Below, piece after piece: positions 6,479 to 15,051 of a stretch of DNA of 20,183 bases (within the stretch, counting starts at the first letter, position 1; each line of letters begins with the position of its first letter). Source of the DNA: a virus. The notes under the pieces are model-generated. The model saw nothing but the letters and a program-made list of their open reading frames with translations. It was not told the origin of the DNA and did no database searches. The position numbers and the translations under genes are program-made. Where the stretch lies: the IMG/VR virus record IMGVR_UViG_3300006793_000392, positions 1-20,183 of that record; one strand, 5' to 3'.

Positions 6479-8983
6479 ATGGCTAAATCAAGATTCATTC
6501 AGAACGCTTTTACTTCAGGGGTTTTATCTCCATTATTAAAGGGTCGGACTGATATAGATCAGTATTACCAAGGGTTAGAGATTGGCCGTGATTGGGTTTT
6601 AATGCCTCAAGGCGGTATTAGACGCAGGCCCGGAACTGAATTTATCCAGAAAGCTTTACCTATATTATCCAGAAACACCACTACCAACACCATGCCTAAC
6701 GGCGGCACAGGTGCAAACATTAGTGATGAAGATGACACAACAGCAACCGTAACGACTACGAATATATCCACGCTTGACCCCTATGTCGTTGCTAAACAAG
6801 ATTTAGGCACAGCTACTTATATTGAAGTTGTGGACGTTAGGGGTATTTTTTTAACAAGCGGTACAAGCTCAGAGTTTGTTGTTCAGTCATCAACTGATGA
6901 TATTACTTATACAACGAGAGCCACAGTCCCTTTAATTGGAACCAATTCTCAAGACTTTAGATTAGCCGTAAAAACTAGCGCAAGATATTGGCGTCTAGCT
7001 CGCATTGGTTCAACTGATTTAGGTGCTAATAGGGTTAACTTGTCAGACTTTAATCTATGGGAGTTAACCTCAACACTATCAGAGGTAAAGCTAAAAGATT
7101 TTAGTATAGAGTCGGACAGGCATTATTTATTTAGCTTCACTGATGGTAATTTGCGTATATTCAGAAAAAACACTAATGTGCATGTAGCTGATATTAAAGT
7201 GCCATACACAACCGGTATGGTTAAAGCTGTTAGAGACATCCAGTCGGAATCGGTTATGCTGTTAATTCAAGAGGATAACGAGGTTAAAAGAGTGATCAAT
7301 CTTGGTACTGATACAGATTGGTCTATAGATAGTGCGCCATTCACTAATATACCTCAATTTGATTATAATGATACATTAAGCCCAACACCTACAAGTGATG
7401 TTCAAGTATTAACCTTTACCGCTTTTGTTGCTGGCGATACATTTCAGATCGATGTAGAGGGAATATTTAGCAAAAATATAACCTTTGCTGGTGATGCTAC
7501 AGCCGACGAGCAAAGCTCAACAGCAGAGAATATCAGAAAGAACTTACAAGACATGCCTAATTTTGGAGAAACTGGCGTATCTGTTGCTAGAACTGGCGCG
7601 TTACAATATACGATCACAGTTGCAGATGAATCAGCAAAAGCCTTTGAACTGTTTAGCGCATTTCCAACAAGCGGAACAGCATCTAAATCAATAGCATTTA
7701 CCCATACAACAACAGGCGTTCCACGCAAAGAGGATGTCTGGTCAAGTACCAGAGGTTATCCAAAAACGGGTTGTTTTTATGAGGGACGGCTAGTGTTTGG
7801 TGGTACAAAATCAAAACCTCAGAGTGTATTCTTAAGTAAGTCCGGTTCAGCTTTTAACTTTGATATTGATGAGGGAGATGACGATGACGCGATATTCACT
7901 ACAATATCTAGCCGAAAACTAAACAATATTGTTGATGTATTCCCAGGGCGAAACCTTCAAATATTTACAGATGGATCAGAATTTACAGTTAATATAAGCC
8001 CTGTTACGCCAACAACCTTTACTATCACACCTCAAACAAGTCATGGCTCATTGAATATGGAAGCTAAAGAGATTGACGGCGCAACTATATTTGCAGACAG
8101 AAACGGTAAAAGCATAAAAGAATATATATTCTCTTTCCAAGAGGACGCATATACATCAAGAGATGCTAGCGTATTAAGCCCTGAGCTAATCAAAACACCT
8201 CAAGATATAGCGATCCTTGGCGGCACTTCGTCAGATAGCGCGAACTGGGTGTTTATAGTTAATAATGACGGTAGCGCAACAGTGTTGAATACGTTAAGGA
8301 GTCAAGATATAAACGGCTTCACAGAGTGGACAACAAGCGGGTTTATTGATGATGTGTCTGTGGTTGATGACGAGCTTTACATGATTAATAAAAGAACGAT
8401 TGATGGTGTTGAGTCCAATTTCATTGAAAGATGGGATTTTGATCACTATGTAGATAACGGACTGACTATCGCTAATGTAGCGCCATTAACAGAGATTGCA
8501 GGTCTAGAGCATCTGGAAGGTGCAACAGTTAAAGTGGCAGCTATTGATCCATCAAACGCACTAAGCGTTATAGCCTTAGAGGATAGAGTTGTTTCAAGCG
8601 GAAAAATTACATTATCATCATCAGAAACGAAGTATGCTAAAATTCAGGTCGGATTAAGCTATATTCCAACACTAAAGACTATGCCTATTAACACGAATAT
8701 AGGTAGCGGCCAAAACTCTATGCGCCGCAAAAAGATAGTCAGAATGAACATGAGGATTAAAGATGCTAGCGGGCTTATGGTTGACAGAATTCCTTTACCT
8801 GTTAGATTCTTTGATGAGTCAACATCAAGCCCTTTGGATAGCTTTCCTCAGATTACTACAGGCGTTATAGATGATATACTAGGCGTCTTAGGTTGGGGTG
8901 TCGATGAAATGCCAGTTTTTACAGCAGAAGACCCTACACCGGTAACCATTTTAGCTATAGAATACGAGGTCGAATCATCGTGA
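6479..8983 (+). CDS. Tail nozzle / tail tubular protein B (T7 gp12-like) with inserted discoidin-like domain
   Basis: 834-residue protein forming the distal tail tube (T7 gp12 is 794). The N-terminus is the family signature: residues ~6-56 run from FIQNAFTSGVLSPLLKGRTD through QGLEIGRDWVLMPQGGIRRR to PGTEFI. In relatives this continues straight to a segment like VKLKDFSIESDRHYLFSF. Here that resumes only at about residue 203. Residues ~65-197 form an extra beta-rich module with DLGTATYIEVVDV, FVVQSSTDDITY and SARYWRL, resembling an F5/8 type C (discoidin) fold. Residues ~295-415 hold a further beta domain, then GYPKTGCFYEGRLVFGGT (~420), a hallmark of the family, and a long beta-propeller-like remainder. 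GGTGG (6466-6470) may serve as ribosome binding site. The stop overlaps the next GTG start. Confidence 0.92.
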   Translation: MAKSRFIQNAFTSGVLSPLLKGRTDIDQYYQGLEIGRDWVLMPQGGIRRRPGTEFIQKALPILSRNTTTNTMPNGGTGANISDEDDTTATVTTTNISTLDPYVVAKQDLGTATYIEVVDVRGIFLTSGTSSEFVVQSSTDDITYTTRATVPLIGTNSQDFRLAVKTSARYWRLARIGSTDLGANRVNLSDFNLWELTSTLSEVKLKDFSIESDRHYLFSFTDGNLRIFRKNTNVHVADIKVPYTTGMVKAVRDIQSESVMLLIQEDNEVKRVINLGTDTDWSIDSAPFTNIPQFDYNDTLSPTPTSDVQVLTFTAFVAGDTFQIDVEGIFSKNITFAGDATADEQSSTAENIRKNLQDMPNFGETGVSVARTGALQYTITVADESAKAFELFSAFPTSGTASKSIAFTHTTTGVPRKEDVWSSTRGYPKTGCFYEGRLVFGGTKSKPQSVFLSKSGSAFNFDIDEGDDDDAIFTTISSRKLNNIVDVFPGRNLQIFTDGSEFTVNISPVTPTTFTITPQTSHGSLNMEAKEIDGATIFADRNGKSIKEYIFSFQEDAYTSRDASVLSPELIKTPQDIAILGGTSSDSANWVFIVNNDGSATVLNTLRSQDINGFTEWTTSGFIDDVSVVDDELYMINKRTIDGVESNFIERWDFDHYVDNGLTIANVAPLTEIAGLEHLEGATVKVAAIDPSNALSVIALEDRVVSSGKITLSSSETKYAKIQVGLSYIPTLKTMPINTNIGSGQNSMRRKKIVRMNMRIKDASGLMVDRIPLPVRFFDESTSSPLDSFPQITTGVIDDILGVLGWGVDEMPVFTAEDPTPVTILAIEYEVESS

Positions 8984-9372
8984 TAGAGGAACTACAAGCA
9001 GCAATGCTGGAAATGCCTCAAGCAGAATGCAAAACAGTTCACACGTTCTGTAGTGGTGTTTATGCTAGAGAGATGTTTATTCCTAAAGGCGTTTGTTTAG
9101 TTGGCGCAAAACATAAGACTGAATTTTTTATAACTATAAGTAAAGGTCGATGTGTCATTAAAGACGGCGATAGAGAGCAGATATTTTCAGCTCCCTACAC
9201 TGGCATATCAAAGGTAGGCGCAAAGAGGGCTATCTTGGCGATTGAAGATACTATAATTACTGGTTTTCATCCGACAGATAAGACAGATATTACGGAAATA
9301 CAAAGAGACATTATCGAGGATGAAGGCTTAAAAATAGCCAATAATCACGGGAGTAAATTAGTATGTGGTTAG
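8980..9372 (+). CDS. Cupin-like phage protein
   Basis: 130-residue protein starting with GTG 8980, overlapping the nozzle stop by four bases (GTGA), with GAGG at 8966-8969. The sequence looks like one double-stranded beta-helix (cupin-type) domain: GVYAREMFIPKG, then KHKTEFFITISKGRCVIKDG, then a turn, SAPYTGISKVGAKRAILAIE, and TGFHPT. The KHKTE and FHPT histidines are in positions where cupins bind metal, but too few ligands are clear to claim activity. Small proteins of this sort lie between nozzle and internal virion genes in several podoviruses. A structural or assembly role is inferred from position. It has no signal peptide or membrane segment. Ten bases of its end overlap the next gene. 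Confidence 0.75.
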   Translation: MIEELQAAMLEMPQAECKTVHTFCSGVYAREMFIPKGVCLVGAKHKTEFFITISKGRCVIKDGDREQIFSAPYTGISKVGAKRAILAIEDTIITGFHPTDKTDITEIQRDIIEDEGLKIANNHGSKLVCG

Positions 9373-9770
9373 TTACCGCCGTAGTTGTTGTTTCCGGCGT
9401 AGTTACAGCAAAAGGCCAAATGGATGCTGCGAAAGCGCAAGAATATGAACTAGAAAGACAGGCCGAGCAAGAAAAAATATCCGCAGAAGGTCGAGAGCTA
9501 CAACGCAGACAGCAACTTAACAAGGTGTTAGCTGCTAACGTAGTCGGTCAAGCTACATCAGGCATTGCGGGTGAAGGCACTCCAGAATCTATCGCTTTAG
9601 CGAGCGCAGAACAAGCATCTATTAGTGAAGGTCTTGAAGGTTTAAGCTCAAGGTTGAGGCAGGCTCAACTACAAAGACAAGCTAAAAATGTAGCCTCACA
9701 AGGCAAATGGCAGGCAGCGTCAACCTTGTTAAAAACTGGCACTAAAGCCGCAAAGTTAACTAAGCCGTAA
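9363..9770 (+). CDS. Internal virion protein, gp14-like
   Basis: 135-residue protein with a hydrophobic N-terminus (VTAVVVVSGVVTAKG, residues ~4-18) followed by long charged helices (ERQAEQEKISAEGRELQRRQ) and the segment ANVVGQATSGIAGEGTPESI. Short membrane-plus-helix proteins with this 'GRELQRRQ-x-LN...A..G.A.SGIAGEGTP' arrangement are the podovirus equivalents of T7 gp14, an ejected protein that inserts in the outer membrane to start the DNA channel. Length is shorter than T7 gp14 (196). It is encoded between nozzle and larger internal protein genes, as in T7. The start at 9363 lies inside the previous gene's last codons. No strong ribosome binding site is seen, so translational coupling is likely. 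Confidence 0.78.
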   Translation: MWLVTAVVVVSGVVTAKGQMDAAKAQEYELERQAEQEKISAEGRELQRRQQLNKVLAANVVGQATSGIAGEGTPESIALASAEQASISEGLEGLSSRLRQAQLQRQAKNVASQGKWQAASTLLKTGTKAAKLTKP

Positions 9771-9784
9771 CCGCAGGATTAGCA

Positions 9785-11431
9785 ATGCCAAGACAACAAC
9801 AAGTAAGTTTATTTAGTGCGTTAAGACCTACAGGCGTAGATCCAACCGCAGGGGCTAGATCAAGCGCTATATCAGGCTTATTTGAGCAGGTAGGCGATCT
9901 AGCATTTCAGGAGGGTGCAAAGCGCAGAGAGAAAGAGGGGCGCATTGCTGGCGCTAAAGCTGGGCTAAAGAAGGCCGAAAAAGGTGAAAAACTAGAAGAA
10001 ACAAAAGGTAGTTTATTTAGTATTTACGATCAATCTTATGACGATGCTATGCAGGCAAGTTATTTGGCGGGAGTTGGGAACGATGTAAAGGCAAAACTAT
10101 CACAATTAGCTAGCGATCACTCAACAGACACGGCAGCATTCAGCAAGCTTGCGGGGGAGTATAAAAAAAGCGTTATAGAAAACGTGGAACCTGAAACACA
10201 GTTATTATTAACTCAATCTCTAGATGAAAGCATCACCAACCTATCTATAAAGATACGCGAATCAGAAAAGCAGAAGAACTTAATAGAGGCAGATGACGAG
10301 ATAACGTTAGGAGTTAACGGTAATACGGAATCAGCACTAAGTTTTGCGTTTGAAGGTGATTATAAATCAGCATCTGATAGCCTAGTTAAAGCTAAACACC
10401 TTATCGGCGCTAGACTTAAAAGCGGCGCTATAAGTAAAGTTGAGCATGATAATCAAGTAAAAACCTTAATAGATAGCGTTTACATAGAAGCTAATAGATA
10501 TGCATTCAAAGGGGTTCTAGATAAAGGTGGAGCTATTAAGTTCTTGCAGAAGGTGAAAGATGAGAAGACAAAAGGGAAAACACCAGAGCAGCACAGAAAC
10601 CTATTAAATATTTTACATGCAGATATGACGAATTATTATGACCTGCAAGACAGGCAAGAGCTAAAGGCGAAAGAGGCTAAAGACGACTATCAATTAAGCA
10701 ATGTAGAGGCTCTATGGTTAGGGATGTCATCTGGTGACACTAATCTTAGTAAAATCAACACAGCAATAAAGCTCAACGCTATTAGCTTTGAGCAAGGCAA
10801 ACTATTAACTAACACTTATCATTCGAGAGGGAAGGGTCAAGACGACCCAGAATTAATATTAAATATTAACGAGATGATTTTAGAGGATCCCAAAAAAGCA
10901 AAAGAGATTATCAGGGATAATATCGGTAGTAGCTTGTTATCTGATACGGCAATCACTTTATTCACTAAAGCTAACTCTATTATTGAAGAAGAAAAGGGAG
11001 GCGGAAAGTCAATATTAAACTCAAGCGAATCAAAAAGGTTTAAAAAGTTTTTAGTTGATTCTGTTTTTGATCCGGGTATCGGTGGTTTTGGCACGATAGA
11101 AAACAAAAAGAAAGTAGCCAAGTTAGAGCTGGTTTTTGATGAGCGGATATTGGGCGGAGAGCGTCCAGCAGATGTGGCGAGAGATTTGATCGACGTTGAT
11201 AAGTTTATAGGTTACAACCCCTCGTTTGGTAGCACCGACAATATAGATGAATCGGCAAGACTATTGGTTGAAGAATATCAAAGACAACAAACCTCAAGAG
11301 CTAATCAGCGCACATTAAGTGAAGATGAGTTCAAAAGGCAGTACAATGAAATCCAAGAGTTCAAGAAATACCAAACACTAATAAACCAATTCCACAAATC
11401 ATACGAGGCAGCTTTAAATGAGCGTGATTAG
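9785..11431 (+). CDS. Probable internal virion (ejection) protein, gp15-position
   Basis: 548-residue protein, mostly charged and helical, with no membrane segment or catalytic motif that I can name. The N-terminus (QVSLFSALRPTGVDPTAGAR) is followed by basic helices (KRREKEGRIAGAKAGLKKAE). Several more helix-rich stretches follow, and the C-terminus has YQRQQTSRANQRTLSEDEF. AGGA at 9775-9778 supports ATG 9785. It sits where T7 has gp15, between a gp14-like protein and the large ejection protein, so a role in the periplasmic DNA-ejection tube is the most economical reading. Sequence similarity to T7 gp15 is not evident by eye and the protein is shorter (gp15 is 747). The last 14 bases overlap the next gene in another frame. 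Confidence 0.75.
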   Translation: MPRQQQVSLFSALRPTGVDPTAGARSSAISGLFEQVGDLAFQEGAKRREKEGRIAGAKAGLKKAEKGEKLEETKGSLFSIYDQSYDDAMQASYLAGVGNDVKAKLSQLASDHSTDTAAFSKLAGEYKKSVIENVEPETQLLLTQSLDESITNLSIKIRESEKQKNLIEADDEITLGVNGNTESALSFAFEGDYKSASDSLVKAKHLIGARLKSGAISKVEHDNQVKTLIDSVYIEANRYAFKGVLDKGGAIKFLQKVKDEKTKGKTPEQHRNLLNILHADMTNYYDLQDRQELKAKEAKDDYQLSNVEALWLGMSSGDTNLSKINTAIKLNAISFEQGKLLTNTYHSRGKGQDDPELILNINEMILEDPKKAKEIIRDNIGSSLLSDTAITLFTKANSIIEEEKGGGKSILNSSESKRFKKFLVDSVFDPGIGGFGTIENKKKVAKLELVFDERILGGERPADVARDLIDVDKFIGYNPSFGSTDNIDESARLLVEEYQRQQTSRANQRTLSEDEFKRQYNEIQEFKKYQTLINQFHKSYEAALNERD

Positions 11432-14400
11432 CGGGGCTATAAAAGGGTTGAAAAAATCCAATCCAGACGTTGATTTAATGATAAGAGAGTCAGACGAAGT
11501 TATCACTGTAGATAAAATAGTGGCAAAAGAAAGAGGGCGAGGCGCAGGCTCAAAAGCTATGAGCGACTTGGTTCGCGTGGCTGATGAGCAGGAAAAGGCG
11601 CTAGCTCTAACACCTTCTAGCGACTTTGGCGGAAACAAAAAAAGACTGGAAAAGTTTTATAAAAGATTTGGCTTTGTAGAAAACAAAGGGGTGGAGAAAG
11701 ATTACACAATTAGCGAGTCGATGATCAGACCGAAGCAAAGCGCTACCGCAGGTTTAAGCGTCACATCAGCCCTAATGCTATCAAGCGGCGAAACTCAAGC
11801 GCAGGACGATCTATCATCAAGCTACTTAGACGCTAGAGCTAACTCAAACTTAACACCAGCAGACAAACTACTTAAATCGCTAAAACCAGTTGAGCCAGAG
11901 GATGAGTCTTTTGATTTAATGGCATCAGCAAAAGGTATTGCATCTACGGTTGGCGGAATTGCTTCTGATGTGGTTGGAGGTATTATTGAGGCTCCAAGGC
12001 AGATAGTCGGGGGCATAAGCGAGGGGGTTCAAGAAGCCCTATATGCAGTTGATGACTTAGGCTCAAGCATTGAAGATTTGTTTGGGATGGACGATTGGGA
12101 AACTATTATTCAGTTTGTTGATGAAAAAGGCAATCTTGATATTGAGATGATTACACGAGCAGAAGCAGAGAAGCGCGGCGGAGTGGGTGACATTATGCCG
12201 GAGCTTGATGATCCTAGAACTGTTACTGGTGGACTAATTAAAGGCATCTCACAATTTTTAGTTGGGTTTCTTCCTGGTGTGAAGGCTGTTAAAGCAATGG
12301 GTGTTAAAGGTGCGGTTTCATCTGCTATGGCTGGCGGCGCGATCGCTGACTCAGTTGTATTTGACCCTAGCGACGAGAGACTATCTGATTTAATCGAAGA
12401 ATACCCTGCATTAAGCAATCCAGTTACATCATATCTAGAGGCCGATCCAGAAGATTCAAAAGCAGAAGGGCGCTTTAAAAACGCTCTAGAAGGGTTTGCT
12501 CTTGGGGGTGTAGCTGATACATTCCTAAAAGCTGTAAAGACTGTCAGAGCTAAAACAATCGCATCTAAAGAAGCAAAAGCGGCTAAAGCTGACATAGAAA
12601 AAGCAGAGCAGTTATCAAAGACAAAAGAATTAAAAGTTGACGATACAAAAGAAGGTGACTTTATACCTTTTGAAGAAAAAGCAGCAAAGCAAGAGCAAGA
12701 ATTTAAACAGGCCGCCGGCGTGGCAGATGATGAGGCTGCAAAGAACATTAACCTATCAAGGCTGGAAACTACAGATGACGTAAAAAGCTTGATAGATAAT
12801 GTAGCGGAAGCAGACTCAACCAAGATAAATGAAGCAAGACGCGAAGCTATAACGCTGGAAGAAACTGAAAAACTAGCTGACGACCTAGGTATGACTGTTG
12901 ATGATCTGCTTGATAGACGTAGAGGTCAAGCCTTCAATGCCGAACAAGCTGTCGCGTCCAGAAAAATATTAGTCGCTAGCGGTGAAAAGTTATTTGATTT
13001 AGCTGACAAAGCAAAAGGTGGAGGTGTAGAAGATTTAGCCTTATTCCGCAGAGCAATGGCGCAACATCAAGCCATACAACAGCAAGTATCTGGATTGACG
13101 TCCGAAGCTGGGCGGGCATTGTCAAGTTTTAGAATTATGGCAAAGAGCGCAAAGGAGCAGGAACGAGCTATTAAAGAGGCTTTGGAAGTTGGTGGTGGTG
13201 AAAATGTCACAAGAGGACTAGCTGAAAAAATGGGAGACTTAAAAACAACCCACCAGATAAATCAGTTTGTTGATGGTGCGGCCAAGGCAACAAAGCCTGA
13301 AATGATCTATGAAGCATGGATAAACGCCTTACTATCAAGCCCTGCAACTCATGTGGTCAATGTTGTGTCGAATAGTGTTGTGTCTGGGTTGGCGGTCGGT
13401 GAAAGAAAGATAGCGTCTTTACTTGGACAGGCTAGAGGTTCGGCGGATTCAGTGGCAGTAGGTGAGGCCACAATGCAGTTTAAAGGCATGATCGAGGGTT
13501 ATAAAGATGGAATGAAAATGGCCTGGGATGTTATTAAGACTGGCGAGCCTACTGATCCATTGCAAAAAGCAGAGATGACAAAATTCAGGTCTATAACTGC
13601 AAAAAACCTAAATCTAACAGGAACAGCAGGCAGGGCAGCTGATCTTCTTGGGGAGATAGTTAGATTGCCAGGGCGATTCCTAATGGCTGGTGACGAGTTA
13701 TTCAAAACTATCGGGTATAGAATGGAGTTGAACGCCCAAGCATTTAGAGCAGCAAGCAAAGAAGGCTTAGAGGGTGACGAGCTAGCAGAAAGAATATCCT
13801 CACTAATAACCAACCCGCCGGAAAACTTGCATTTAGAGGCAATTGACACAGGCAGATATCAAACATTCACTAAAGAGCTAGGCGATGCCGGAAAAGCAAT
13901 CCAGTCAGCAAGAGAGAAGGTACCAGGCGCTAAGGTGATCATGCCATTTATTAGAACACCAATAAATATAATGAAGTATGTAGGCGAGAGAACTATTCTA
14001 GCTCCATTATCGCAACGCGTTCGCGCTGAGATTGCGGCGGGTGGTGCGAGAAAAGATATGGCTTTAGCAAAGATAGCAACAGGATCAACTCTAATGGCGA
14101 TAGGTGCTGACTATACGGCATCCGGAGACATTACTGGTAAAGGTCCTGCTAACTGGCAACAAAATAGAATGTTAAGGGAAACGGGGTGGCAGCCTTATTC
14201 GATTAAGATTGGCGACACCTATTACAGTTACAACCGCTTAGATCCTATAGGGGCATTTTTAGGGCTTTCTGCTGATATGTCAGAGATACTTTTGCACGCT
14301 GATGAGAAGGACGGGTTCGACGTGGCTTACGCGTCAATTATGGCAACAGCTCAAAATGTAACCAGTAAAACCTACTTACGGGGTGTTGCTGAGTTCTTTG

Positions 14401-15050
14401 ATATGATGAGTTCAACTAGCTCAGAGGTTGGGGCAGAACAAACAAAAGTTAAAAACTGGATCAAGCGGTTAGCTGGAACAGTTATTCCTTCTGGTGTTGC
14501 ATCACTAGAAAGGGTTATTAGTCCAGAGATGAAAGCAACTTACAGCATCATAGACCACATTAAATCTAGAACGCCAGGGCTATCAGAGGATTTACCTCCA
14601 AGAAGAAATGTTTTTGGTGAGAAGGTGGTTTTACAGGGCGGATTAGGGCCAGACATTTTAAGCCCTGTTTACACAAGTGAAGTAAAGCGTGATTTGGTGA
14701 TTGAAGAAATTGTAGCGCAAGGAACTCCGGTCCCAATGCCAAGAAAAAGCATTATGGGGGTTGAGTTAACGCCGGAGCAATACGATAGATACGTTGTATT
14801 GGCATCAGGCAAAGATAATGCCGAAGTTGACAGAAAACCGATAAAGCAAGCACTTAGGGAGCAATTTAGATCGAGCTTATACAAAGGTTTAGGTAGTGGA
14901 GTTGATGGTGGAAAATCCCAATTAATATTAAATAAATTCTCAGAGTATAAGCAGGCAGCTAGAGCTCAAATGTTTAAAGAATTTCCAGAACTACAAACAA
15001 ACGCAGAGCAGCAATCAACCGAAAAACAACGCAAGATAATGGGCAAATAA
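11418..15050 (+). CDS. Large internal virion / polyvalent ejection protein with N-terminal GNAT domain
   Basis: 1210-residue protein in the gp16 position, expected to be carried in the virion and ejected with DNA. Residues ~17-104 form a compact GNAT-like acetyltransferase: a strand VITVDKIVAK, the acetyl-CoA loop RGRGAG (residues 39-44, fitting R-x-x-G-x-G), then LALTPSSDF and FYKRFGFV (80-87). Next is a short, signal-peptide-like stretch ending TQAQDD (~131). Residues ~306-365 (VVFDPSDERLSDLIEEYP, NPVTSYLEADPEDSKAEGRF), ~635-655 (ALLSSPATHVVNVVSNSV), ~845 (PFIRTPINIMKY) and ~925-950 (YYSYNRLDPIGAFLGL) are recurring blocks of phage large polyvalent/ejection proteins. GAGG at 11405-11408 precedes the ATG. 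A stop codon lies directly upstream in frame, so this start is firm. No lysozyme motif is seen. Confidence 0.85.
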   Translation: MSVISGAIKGLKKSNPDVDLMIRESDEVITVDKIVAKERGRGAGSKAMSDLVRVADEQEKALALTPSSDFGGNKKRLEKFYKRFGFVENKGVEKDYTISESMIRPKQSATAGLSVTSALMLSSGETQAQDDLSSSYLDARANSNLTPADKLLKSLKPVEPEDESFDLMASAKGIASTVGGIASDVVGGIIEAPRQIVGGISEGVQEALYAVDDLGSSIEDLFGMDDWETIIQFVDEKGNLDIEMITRAEAEKRGGVGDIMPELDDPRTVTGGLIKGISQFLVGFLPGVKAVKAMGVKGAVSSAMAGGAIADSVVFDPSDERLSDLIEEYPALSNPVTSYLEADPEDSKAEGRFKNALEGFALGGVADTFLKAVKTVRAKTIASKEAKAAKADIEKAEQLSKTKELKVDDTKEGDFIPFEEKAAKQEQEFKQAAGVADDEAAKNINLSRLETTDDVKSLIDNVAEADSTKINEARREAITLEETEKLADDLGMTVDDLLDRRRGQAFNAEQAVASRKILVASGEKLFDLADKAKGGGVEDLALFRRAMAQHQAIQQQVSGLTSEAGRALSSFRIMAKSAKEQERAIKEALEVGGGENVTRGLAEKMGDLKTTHQINQFVDGAAKATKPEMIYEAWINALLSSPATHVVNVVSNSVVSGLAVGERKIASLLGQARGSADSVAVGEATMQFKGMIEGYKDGMKMAWDVIKTGEPTDPLQKAEMTKFRSITAKNLNLTGTAGRAADLLGEIVRLPGRFLMAGDELFKTIGYRMELNAQAFRAASKEGLEGDELAERISSLITNPPENLHLEAIDTGRYQTFTKELGDAGKAIQSAREKVPGAKVIMPFIRTPINIMKYVGERTILAPLSQRVRAEIAAGGARKDMALAKIATGSTLMAIGADYTASGDITGKGPANWQQNRMLRETGWQPYSIKIGDTYYSYNRLDPIGAFLGLSADMSEILLHADEKDGFDVAYASIMATAQNVTSKTYLRGVAEFFDMMSSTSSEVGAEQTKVKNWIKRLAGTVIPSGVASLERVISPEMKATYSIIDHIKSRTPGLSEDLPPRRNVFGEKVVLQGGLGPDILSPVYTSEVKRDLVIEEIVAQGTPVPMPRKSIMGVELTPEQYDRYVVLASGKDNAEVDRKPIKQALREQFRSSLYKGLGSGVDGGKSQLILNKFSEYKQAARAQMFKEFPELQTNAEQQSTEKQRKIMGK

Positions 15051-15051
15051 T

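Noticed and set aside
8781-8809. TTGACA inside the nozzle gene as an internal promoter
   Set aside because: At 17-base spacing the -10 position reads AGATTC, which does not match TATAAT.
11413-11419. T TTA AAT slippery heptamer at the end of the 548-residue gene, suggesting -1 frameshifting into the large ejection protein
   Set aside because: A -1 shift enters a frame that meets TGA immediately (11419-11421). The ejection protein lies in the other frame and has its own ATG and ribosome site.
12110-12823. 237-residue open frame on the minus strand
   Set aside because: It is antisense to the middle of the 1210-residue ejection protein, has Ser/Ala-rich shadow composition, no recognisable domain, and no operon context.
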